Below, one piece after another: positions 1 to 6,921 of a stretch of 64,000 nt of DNA. Position numbers and translations under genes: made by a program. Every line of letters starts with the position of its first letter. Position 1 is the stretch's first letter. This DNA is from an uncultured Pseudoxanthomonas sp. (GTDB lineage Bacteria; Pseudomonadota; Gammaproteobacteria; Xanthomonadales; Xanthomonadaceae), in contig CAMLGZ010000009.1 in assembly GCA_946479745.1 (NCBI GenBank), positions 1 to 64,000 of the forward strand, given 5' to 3'. The notes beneath the pieces are model-generated. The model did no database searches and was not told the origin of the DNA. It saw only the letters and a program-made list of their open reading frames with translations.

Positions 1-33
1 GATGCCATCGCCGCCTGAAAGATCAGATCACAA

Positions 34-148
34 GACAGTTGCTGAATTAAGCCGACCCGCACTGGATTGGCACCGAAGCCGATAGTACCCAGAACCAACC
101 GAAGTTAGCGAACCTGATGCGGGTTCGGCTTGAATGAATTGTTAGGCC
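34..148 (-). repeat. attC-like recombination site of an integron cassette
   Basis: Read on the minus strand, the site starts with the inverse core GCCTAAC (148 to 142) and runs into AATTCATTCAAGCCGA, a sequence typical of xanthomonad and pseudomonad attC sites. Two imperfect inverted arms, 44-60 and 119-135, share the GAATTAAGCCGACCCGC motif and could fold into the expected hairpin. The far core, which should read GTTRRRY, is degenerate: AACTGTC lies where it is expected, near 34-40. The inverse core contains the stop codon of the preceding small ORF, a usual cassette arrangement. The assignment rests on motif and folding only. Confidence 0.6.
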
Positions 149-399
149 CCGCTACCGGGAGCCCAGTTTTGGATATACGGGTTCACGCCGGCCTGCTCTA
201 GGCGACGCTGGATTTGAAACATGGCTTGCTGTTCTACGTTGTCGCCCGCGGAAAGAAGCTCGAATTCAGAGAACGTGATCTCGTCCTCGCGCCATGCGAT
301 TGCATGAGCGCCGGCATCATAGCGAACAAAATAGCGTCCCTCACGCCTTACAACTTCTATGCCGTGAGTGTTGATGTTTCCGTAAACGATATTTTCCAT
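142..399 (-). CDS. Hypothetical 85-aa protein in an integron-like cassette
   Basis: Encodes 85 residues beginning MENIVYGNIN. No family is recognised. It has no signal peptide or membrane segment and reads as a small soluble alpha/beta protein with many charged residues. The start is ATG at 399, 7 bases after a GTTAGGC motif at 412-406 that matches the attC/attI core consensus GTTRRRY. The stop TAA (144-142) lies inside GCCTAAC, the inverse core of the downstream attC-like site. ORFs that nearly fill the space between two such cores are typical of integron cassettes, whose products mostly have no known function. No integrase gene is visible in the window, so this may be a stranded single cassette. 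The ORF could be non-functional. Confidence 0.55.
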   Translation of the reverse strand: MENIVYGNINTHGIEVVRREGRYFVRYDAGAHAIAWREDEITFSEFELLSAGDNVEQQAMFQIQRRLEQAGVNPYIQNWAPGSGA

Positions 400-412
400 T
401 AGGGGCCTAACT

Positions 413-806
413 ACTACTAGACCCCAAAGTGGGGTGTAGCGCCGATTGTGGGTGCGGCCTAGGTGGCCCGTCAATCGGGTTTTGTCTACACGGCACAAGC
501 AGTTGCGGCGATATCGCCGGTCGGCAGGGCGATGCAACATCGCGGTGTTTAACGGTACGGATACCGTCGAATTCGTCCTGCGGATGACGTCGCGGTCATA
601 AGCAAACCAGGGTCCGGCCCGTCCAGGTCCAGACTGTTCGATGAAGTTTGGCGCAGATTGCGGGTGAAGCACTACAGTTTGCGGACAGAGCGGGCCTCTC
701 TGTATTGGATTCGCCGGCATATTCAGACCAATGTCCGTCGGCACCCACCCGAATTAGGCGGCAAGGAAGTCGGGCACTTCCCGAGCGATCCGACGAAGAT
801 TCAGAA
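413..806. other. Non-coding gap with a small palindrome
   Basis: No supported gene. ORFs overlapping the gap have no recognisable content. A palindrome ACCCCAAAGTGGGGT (about 421-435) sits just outside the GTTAGGC core at 406-412 on the side where a preceding attC or attI would be. It could be the hairpin of a second, strongly degraded recombination site, but no convincing second inverse core is visible. Confidence 0.3.
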
Positions 807-1646
807 CTACTTCAACACTCGTAGAGCTTTCTGCTCTTCCAGCGTCAGCGCGACGTTGTTGCGCAGGTAGGCCGGCTCCACCCGTTCCGGCGCTAGCGCT
901 TCGCCGCGCTGGTAGGCGGCGACGGCGAGCCGGGCGACGTCTGCGGCGTGCGGCAGGATGCTGGCGTCCACGTCGATCAGCTGCGATCCGAGGTGCAGTT
1001 GCAATGCATTGTCGGCGGCGGCGAAGCCGGTGCCGGCTCCGTGCCAGTTGCCTTGGTTGTCGGGGAGTACGACTTGATTCGGGGCGGCTACTACTTCTTT
1101 GGAGAGGGCGATGAGTTGGTCGCCTTGGCGTTCGAAGGCCCCTACGTACACCTCGCCCATGCGTGCATCGATGGCAGCGAGGATGCGTTGCTTTTGCCCC
1201 TCCCCTTGCGAAGGCAGGGGGAGGTTGGGAGGGGGTGAAGTCGGGGCTTGGAAACCTTCCGAACGATGACTTAACCCCTTCCCAGCCCTCCCCTGCGCCC
1301 CGAAGGAAGTCCCCTTGGGGGACATTCGCAAGGGAGGGGGCAAGGCTGCGGCGATTGCCATGAGGGTGGAAACCGCGACGACCGGTTTGTGGAGGGCAAG
1401 CGCTATGCCTTGCGCTAGCGCAATAGCCAGGCGGACGCCGGTGAAGGCGCCGGGGCCGCGGCTGACGGCGATGGCGTCGAGTTGCGAACGTTTGACGCCT
1501 GCCTGGGCGAGCAACTCCTCAGCCCAAGGTAATGCGTACTCGGCATGCAGACGCGGCGCGACTTCGTGGCGCTCGATTATTTCCCCGTCGAGATACAGCG
1601 CGACGGAACAGGCTTCGGTAGCGGTTTCAAAAGCGAGCAGCTTCAT
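807..1646 (-). CDS. tsaB: tRNA t(6)A37 threonylcarbamoyladenosine synthesis protein TsaB
   Basis: TsaB is an ASKHA-fold protein. It pairs with TsaD, and with TsaE it transfers the threonylcarbamoyl group to A37 of ANN-decoding tRNAs. The N-terminus MKLLAFETATEACSVAL, the SRGPGAFTGVRLA segment (residues 62-75) and AAIDARMGEVYVGAF are family hallmarks. The product is 279 aa, about 48 longer than E. coli TsaB. The excess is a proline/glycine/serine-rich block at residues about 102-152, between the usual STLMAIAAA strand and RILAAIDARMGEV. It is translated from a 148-bp repeat element inserted in frame. ATG at 1646 is chosen because the family N-terminus starts there; it overlaps the end of the upstream helicase gene by 20 bp, which implies translational coupling. 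yoaA-tsaB adjacency is also known from E. coli. Confidence 0.93.
   Translation of the reverse strand: MKLLAFETATEACSVALYLDGEIIERHEVAPRLHAEYALPWAEELLAQAGVKRSQLDAIAVSRGPGAFTGVRLAIALAQGIALALHKPVVAVSTLMAIAAALPPPLRMSPKGTSFGAQGRAGKGLSHRSEGFQAPTSPPPNLPLPSQGEGQKQRILAAIDARMGEVYVGAFERQGDQLIALSKEVVAAPNQVVLPDNQGNWHGAGTGFAAADNALQLHLGSQLIDVDASILPHAADVARLAVAAYQRGEALAPERVEPAYLRNNVALTLEEQKALRVLK
1195..1342. repeat. Repeat element inserted in frame inside tsaB
   Basis: A 148-bp element is bounded by 18-bp imperfect inverted repeats, TGCCCCTCCCCTTGCGAA (1195-1212) and TTCGCAAGGGAGGGGGCA (1325-1342), which match at 16 of 18 positions. The interior is rich in CCCTCCC/GGGAGGG tracts and resembles the elements at 13485-13521 and 18358-18556. 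It adds about 48 residues to TsaB without breaking the frame. It looks like a miniature non-autonomous or REP-type intergenic element that has landed in a coding region. Confidence 0.75.
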
Positions 1647-3657
1647 ACCAATCCTGTTCGGAATCCTGCGTTGCGTCGGGAATAGTCGGCTCCACACCGA
1701 AGAAGCGTTGTACATCCGCCACTTCCCTTGTGCGCGCGAACGGCGGCAGCGAATCGAGGAAGATGCGGCCGTAGGGCTTGCCGGTCAGACGCGGATCGCA
1801 CAATACCAGCACGCCACGGTCGGTCTCGCTGCGGATCAGGCGGCCGACGCCCTGCTTGAGCGCGATCACCGCCTGCGGCAACTGCTCGTCGCGGAATGGA
1901 TTGCCGCCGTCGCGGCGGATCGCCTCCAGCCGCGCTTCGAACACCGGATCGTCCGGCGCGGCGAACGGCAGCTTGTCGATCACCACCACCGACAGCGCAT
2001 CGCCGACCACGTCCACGCCTTCGCGGAAACTGGCCGCGCCCAGCAGCACGCCGTTGCCCGATTCGCGGAACCGCTGCAGCAGCGTGGCGCGCGGCGCCTC
2101 ACCTTGCACGAACAAAGGCCAGGGCGCGTCGCGCAGCGTTTCTGCCGCCTCGCGCAGCGCACGGTGCGAGGCGAACAGCAGGAACGCGCGGCCGTTGGAA
2201 GCCTGCAGCACCGGATACAGCGCAGCGATCAGTGCGGTGCCGAAACCACGCGTGTTGGGTTCGGGCAGGTTCTGCGGCAGATAGCACAGCGCCTGCTTCG
2301 GCCAGTCGAACGGACTGGGCTGCAGCAATGTAGGCGGATCCACCAAACCAAGGCGCGTGGCGATGTGATCGAAGCCGCCGCTGACCGCCAGCGTGGCCGA
2401 GGTGAATACCCAGGACGCATGGGATTTCTCCCGGTGCTCGCGCAAAGGCCCCGAGACATCCAGCGGCGTACGCTGGCAGCGGAAACCGCGCTGGGTCAGC
2501 TCGTACCAGAGCACGTCGCTGGTGGACAGCGGCGCGCCGTCTTCAAGATCGACCACGTGGCTCTCGCCCTCGGCCGAACCGTCTTCCAGCCACCGCGCCA
2601 GACGCGTGGCCGAATCCTTGGCGCGCGAAGCGCAGGCATCCAGGCCCAGCGACGCATCGGCCATCGCGATCACGGCTTCGATCAGATGCGCGAGCGATTC
2701 GGTGAGCGCATCGAAGCCCGCACGCACTTCCGGCTTCGACAAGGCACGGAAGCGCGTACCGCGCGTCGGCAATCCTTCCATGCCCGCACGCAGTTCGCGC
2801 AACGACTGCTCCAGCGCGCGCACCGGCACCTGCAAGCTGGCCAGTGCGCCGGGCACGTCCTTGCACTCGGCAAGGCAATCGCGCGCCAGCTCCTGGATCG
2901 GACGCATGCCGAAACTTTCGCCGAAGAAATTCGCCGCCAGCTCCGGCAGCTGGTGCGCTTCGTCGATCACGAATGCCTGCGCGCCGGGAAGGATTTCGCC
3001 GAAGCCTTCCTGCTTCAACGCCAGATCGGCGAGCAGCAGATGATGGTTGACCACCACGATATCCGCCGACTGCGCGCGCTGGCGCGCCTGCACCACGAAG
3101 CAGTCGCTCCAGAACGGGCAGTCGGTGCCCAGGCAGTTGTCGTTGGTGGAAGTGACCATGGGCAGTAGCGGTGAATCGTCGGGCAACGCCTCAAGTTCTG
3201 CGATGTCGCCGAACTGGGTGCGGCCGCCCCAGGAAACGATGCGCTGGAATTGCGAGATCTGTTCGCGGCTGGTGAAGCGCGGCTCACCCTTGGCCTGTTC
3301 CAACCGGTACTTGCACAGGTAGTTGGCGCGGCCCTTCAACAGCGCCGATTTCAGACCGGTCCCCAGCGCATTGCGCACGCGCGGCAGATCGCGATGGTAG
3401 AGCTGGTCCTGCAGCGCGCGGGTGCCGGTGGAAATGATGGTCTTCAGACCGGACAGCAGCGCGGGCACCAGATAGGCGAAGGTCTTGCCGGTGCCGGTGC
3501 CGGCTTCGGCGAGCAGCACTTCGCGGCCCTCGAACGCTTCGGCGATCGCCGTGGACAGGCGTTGCTGCGCTTGGCGGGGGACGAAGTTGTCGAGCTGGGC
3601 GGCGAGCGCGCCGCCGGCGCTGAGCGCGTCGCGGCTGGCTTGGGCGAGTTGGGACAT
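1627..3657 (-). CDS. yoaA: ATP-dependent DNA helicase, YoaA/DinG (XPD-like) family
   Basis: An SF2, XPD-like 5'-3' helicase of 676 aa. Visible parts in order are: the Walker A segment AEAGTGTGKTF (residues about 50-60); an iron-sulfur cluster region with cysteines in LCKYR (about 114) and NCLGTDCPFWSDC (about 174-185); the DEAH box VIDEAHQLPE (about 230); and a C-terminal motif VI GVGRLIRSETDRG. The four cysteines suggest an intact 4Fe-4S domain. YoaA in E. coli acts with the chi clamp-loader subunit to repair stalled forks. Here the gene is preceded by a lipoprotein gene 34 bp upstream and overlaps tsaB, the same neighbour as in E. coli. DinG proper is the alternative name; length and tsaB linkage favour YoaA. 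Confidence 0.88.
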   Translation of the reverse strand: MSQLAQASRDALSAGGALAAQLDNFVPRQAQQRLSTAIAEAFEGREVLLAEAGTGTGKTFAYLVPALLSGLKTIISTGTRALQDQLYHRDLPRVRNALGTGLKSALLKGRANYLCKYRLEQAKGEPRFTSREQISQFQRIVSWGGRTQFGDIAELEALPDDSPLLPMVTSTNDNCLGTDCPFWSDCFVVQARQRAQSADIVVVNHHLLLADLALKQEGFGEILPGAQAFVIDEAHQLPELAANFFGESFGMRPIQELARDCLAECKDVPGALASLQVPVRALEQSLRELRAGMEGLPTRGTRFRALSKPEVRAGFDALTESLAHLIEAVIAMADASLGLDACASRAKDSATRLARWLEDGSAEGESHVVDLEDGAPLSTSDVLWYELTQRGFRCQRTPLDVSGPLREHREKSHASWVFTSATLAVSGGFDHIATRLGLVDPPTLLQPSPFDWPKQALCYLPQNLPEPNTRGFGTALIAALYPVLQASNGRAFLLFASHRALREAAETLRDAPWPLFVQGEAPRATLLQRFRESGNGVLLGAASFREGVDVVGDALSVVVIDKLPFAAPDDPVFEARLEAIRRDGGNPFRDEQLPQAVIALKQGVGRLIRSETDRGVLVLCDPRLTGKPYGRIFLDSLPPFARTREVADVQRFFGVEPTIPDATQDSEQDWYEAARF

Positions 3658-3691
3658 TAGGGCCTGTCAGCGCTTTCGGTAAACGCCATGG

Positions 3692-4216
3692 CTACATTCT
3701 ATTCAATCCGGCCACCGTGCACCCTTCGATCTGCGCGTGAGCCGACGCAGCGTCCTGGGGCAGACCGCGCGCCAAACGCGCCTGCTCGATGGTGGCCCAG
3801 TGGCGGCGGCACAGCGGGCCGACCTTGGACCCCAGCTCGAAAGCACGCTTGGCCAGCGTTTCGGCACGCTCGTTGTCGGCTTGCAGCAAGGCGACTTCGG
3901 CGCGTTCCTGCAGCACGGCCGGATCGTCGGCGACGATGAGCAGCGCCTGGTTCAGGGCTTCGGCGGCGGCGGCGTAGTTGCGCGCCGTAATCGCTGCGGC
4001 TGCAGCATCGCGCAGATCCTGCACTTGCGGGTCGCGAAGAGGCTGCACGGCGAGTTCGCGGTCGTCGGCCCCTGCGGACGCGGCGACGGCGGCGGCGAGG
4101 CGTTGTTCCGGCGCCACTTTTGGTGCCTGTGGCCTTGCCGGAAGTTCCGGTGCGGTACTGCATGCTGTCAAGAAAAGGGAAAGCGACAGGGCAGCCAGAA
4201 ACAAGAACTTGTTCAT
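3692..4216 (-). CDS. Hypothetical TPR-like lipoprotein
   Basis: A 174-aa protein with a lipoprotein signal: hydrophobic stretch LFLAALSLSLFLTAC ending in a lipobox cysteine, followed by an alanine/proline-rich linker. The rest is alanine-rich helix pairs (AAAAAITARNYAAAAEALNQALLI and similar) that look like degenerate tetratricopeptide repeats, then two cysteines near the C-terminus. The ATG at 4216 is preferred over an in-frame TTG two codons upstream. The 34-bp gap to the helicase gene suggests one transcript. The function is unknown; outer-membrane attachment facing the periplasm is inferred from the lipobox. Confidence 0.75.
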   Translation of the reverse strand: MNKFLFLAALSLSLFLTACSTAPELPARPQAPKVAPEQRLAAAVAASAGADDRELAVQPLRDPQVQDLRDAAAAAITARNYAAAAEALNQALLIVADDPAVLQERAEVALLQADNERAETLAKRAFELGSKVGPLCRRHWATIEQARLARGLPQDAASAHAQIEGCTVAGLNRM

Positions 4217-4249
4217 GATCAATGAAGTAACCCGTAAAGGATAAACCTG

Positions 4250-4346
4250 TCATTCCCGCGAAGGCGGGAACCCAGTGACTTTAGCTCTTCAACGAGCAGC
4301 ATGGTCGCGTTACGAAAGACGCTGGTTTCTCGCCTTCGCGGGAATG
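4250..4346. repeat. Inverted pair of GAAGGCGGGAATG-type repeats
   Basis: CATTCCCGCGAAGGCGGGAA (about 4251-4270) is followed by the oppositely oriented CGCCTTCGCGGGAATGACG (about 4331-4349). The pair lies in the 200-bp intergenic region between mrcB and the lipoprotein gene, so a folded transcript could form a long stem. This is a common proteobacterial intergenic repeat type. It may act as a transcription boundary after mrcB. Confidence 0.6.
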
Positions 4347-4415
4347 ACGAGCAAAAGCTGCAATCAGGCAATGCTGCCGACCCACGCATGGAATCGCTCC
4401 GCCTCATCGTTCTCG

Positions 4416-6827
4416 TCACTGTTCAGGGGCAGGTGCGGACTCAGAGGGCGGTGCGGAGGGTTCTTCCTCTTTCTTGTCCAACCCGAACCAGCTACGCCAG
4501 CCGCCGCCTTCTTCTTCACCCGCCCCGTCGGGAATCGGCTCGACCACGCAAGCGGCATAAGGCGGCGCGAATCCAGCCACGAACGGCATCTGCCGCGCAC
4601 CCGGGCAGCTTGCATCGGTGGTGTTGGCACCCGCCACCCATTGCCAATCCAGTCCTTTGCCGGAGACCTTCAGCGGCGCGCTGGGCAGCCGCGAGAAAAT
4701 GCCGGACCACACCCGCATGGCACCCGTAGCGCCATACAGGCCGGTCTGTTCGTTCTGGTCGTTGCCCATCCACACCACCGCCAGATGATCGCCGGTGTAG
4801 CCGGCATACCAGCTGTCGCGGCCGTCGTTGCTGGTGCCGGTCTTGCCCGCCGATTGCAGGCGGCCAAGTCCGTCGCCCAGCAGCTGGCGGCCGGTGCCGT
4901 TGCTGACCACCTGCTGCAAAGCGATGCTGATCAGGTGCGCGGCGATGGAATCGCCTTCCTGTGCCGGTGCGGGGGTCTTGTCGTAGCGCTTGAGCAACTT
5001 GCCGCTGGGGTCCAGCACCCCACGCACCGCATGCAACGGTTGGATTTCGCCGCCGGAGGCCAGGAACTGGTACAGCTGCGCCATCGCGTAAGGACTCTGG
5101 TCGGTCGCGCCCAGGATCAGGGATGGATTCGATTCGGCCTTGATACCGGCCAGCACGCGGATCAAGCCGGAAAGACGCTCCGGATCGACTTTCATGCCGA
5201 TGCGCACGGTGGCCTGATTATACGAATGAGCCAGCGCGTCGACCAGCCGCACGGTGCCGTGGCTGCGGTTGTCGGAATTGCCGGGCGTCCAGCGCCTGCC
5301 CTTGCCCAGTTGCACCGTGACCGGAGAATCGTCGACATAGCTGGCCAGCGAGTAGTTATCAGGCTGCGCCAGCGCCAGCAGATAAACGAACGGCTTGAGC
5401 AGCGAACCCACCGGCCGCTGCGCTTCCACCGCGCGGTTGAAACCAGGCTGCGACACATTGCGGCTACCGACCACCGCCAGCACGTCGCCGTCGTGCACGT
5501 CGGTCAGTACCAGACCGGCCTGCAACGGCGGACGCCGTTTGTTTTCCACCGACTTGAGCGTGCGCGCCACCGAGCCTTCCGCGTAGGCCTGCGCCGAAGG
5601 CGACATGCCGGTGAGCACGCTCAGGCCGGCGCCCTGCAGCGCGCTTTCCGGATAGTCGCGCGCCAGTTGCCGGCGCACCAGATCCACATAGGCGGGGAAA
5701 CGGTTGGCGGCCGCCATGCCCGGGGTCTTGGTGACGCCCAGCGGCGCGGCCAGGGCGCGTTTCCATTCGTCGTCCTTGATCAGGCCGGTTTCGTGCAGCT
5801 TGTTCAAGGCCAGGTTGCGCCGGTCCAGCGCGCGTTCGGGATTGCGGCGCGGGTCGTAGTAGGAAGGTCCTTTGACGATGCCGATCAGCAGCGCGATCTG
5901 CTCGGTGGTCAGCGAATCCAGTTCGCGCCCGAACCAGAATTCCGAAGCGGCGGCGACGCCGTGAATGGCCTGGCTGCCACGCTGGCCCATGTACACCTGG
6001 TTCATGTACGCCTCCAGGATGGTGCGCTTGTCGTAGCGCGCCTCCAGGATCAGAGCGAACAGGATCTCGTTGAACTTGCGGCTCAGGGTGACTTCCTTGC
6101 CGATGCCCAGCAGGCCGCTGCGCGCCAACTGCTGGGTCAGCGTGCTGGCGCCTTGTTTGCTCTCGCCGCCGGAGCGCACGGCGACCCACAACGCGCGCAC
6201 CATGCCGCTCATATCGATGCCGTGGTGGGTGCTGAAATCGCGGTCTTCCACCGCCTGCAAGCCCGTCACCAGCAACTCGGGCACCTCTTCCAGACGCACC
6301 AGTCGGCGCTCTTCCTGCTTCTGGCCGTACAAGGTCGCGATGCGGGCCGGGTCGAGTCTTGCGACCTTCAGGTTCTGCTTGCGGACCAGATCGCGGACGC
6401 CGGCCACGCGCCCGCCTGACAGCGACACCTGCACTCTGCGCGCAGGCACCTTGGCGTCCACGTCTGTATAGCCGCGGTTGGAAATGGTGAAGCGGCCGCC
6501 TTCGCGCGCGTAGGTGCCCAGGCGCTCGCCGACGCCGTCGTCGCGGTAGGACGCCGCATCGAGCTCGGTCTTCAGGGTCTGCGCATCCATCGCCACGCCG
6601 GGCGCCAATTGCAGCGGACGCGCGTACACGCGGGTCGGGATCTGCCACTGCAGCGCGCCGAAGCGCTGGCTGACCTGGTGGTTCAGGTACAGCGTGTACG
6701 GAATCAGGAAACCCAGCCCCAGCCCCAATGCCGCCAGTGCCCAGGTGATCAGTCGCTGGCGCCAGGGATGGGCGTCCTGCTGATCTTCGAAGTCGTCGTC
6801 TTGGTCGTCGTAGTCGTAGCGCGGCAC
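4416..6827 (-). CDS. mrcB: Bifunctional penicillin-binding protein 1b
   Basis: A class A PBP that polymerises lipid II and cross-links peptidoglycan. The 803-aa protein has an acidic cytoplasmic N-terminus, one membrane anchor (about residues 25-48, ITWALAALGLGLGFLIPYTL) and a UB2H-like region. The GT51 transglycosylase domain carries EDRDFSTHHGID (about 193) and the GASTLTQQLAR motif. The transpeptidase domain has the serine motif GSLLKPF (about 470) and KTGTSND (about 660). The C-terminus is a proline/glutamate-rich tail. The start is GTG at 6827; no in-frame ATG fits better. The gene is divergent from the glycosyltransferase gene at 6922, so the 94-bp spacer should carry both promoters. 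Length and UB2H-like region favour PBP1b over PBP1a. Confidence 0.93.
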   Translation of the reverse strand: MPRYDYDDQDDDFEDQQDAHPWRQRLITWALAALGLGLGFLIPYTLYLNHQVSQRFGALQWQIPTRVYARPLQLAPGVAMDAQTLKTELDAASYRDDGVGERLGTYAREGGRFTISNRGYTDVDAKVPARRVQVSLSGGRVAGVRDLVRKQNLKVARLDPARIATLYGQKQEERRLVRLEEVPELLVTGLQAVEDRDFSTHHGIDMSGMVRALWVAVRSGGESKQGASTLTQQLARSGLLGIGKEVTLSRKFNEILFALILEARYDKRTILEAYMNQVYMGQRGSQAIHGVAAASEFWFGRELDSLTTEQIALLIGIVKGPSYYDPRRNPERALDRRNLALNKLHETGLIKDDEWKRALAAPLGVTKTPGMAAANRFPAYVDLVRRQLARDYPESALQGAGLSVLTGMSPSAQAYAEGSVARTLKSVENKRRPPLQAGLVLTDVHDGDVLAVVGSRNVSQPGFNRAVEAQRPVGSLLKPFVYLLALAQPDNYSLASYVDDSPVTVQLGKGRRWTPGNSDNRSHGTVRLVDALAHSYNQATVRIGMKVDPERLSGLIRVLAGIKAESNPSLILGATDQSPYAMAQLYQFLASGGEIQPLHAVRGVLDPSGKLLKRYDKTPAPAQEGDSIAAHLISIALQQVVSNGTGRQLLGDGLGRLQSAGKTGTSNDGRDSWYAGYTGDHLAVVWMGNDQNEQTGLYGATGAMRVWSGIFSRLPSAPLKVSGKGLDWQWVAGANTTDASCPGARQMPFVAGFAPPYAACVVEPIPDGAGEEEGGGWRSWFGLDKKEEEPSAPPSESAPAPEQ

Positions 6828-6921
6828 AGGGATGCGACAATATGGATTCCGGCGAGTCTAGCGCAGCCCGCCGCGCTGCGACGGGCCGGAGCTACCTTCG
6901 CTCAGCTGGAGTTGCACCGGA

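Noticed and set aside
413..470. Second complete attC or attI site
   Set aside because: A palindrome is present but no acceptable inverse core could be placed, so only the downstream site is called.
1315..3168. 617-codon open frame on the plus strand opposite tsaB and the helicase
   Set aside because: It is antisense to two well-supported genes, is rich in Arg/Ala/Gln as expected for GC-rich shadow frames and contains no domain motif.
4275..6419. 714-codon open frame opposite mrcB
   Set aside because: Complete PBP1b motifs are on the other strand; the frame is a GC-bias shadow.
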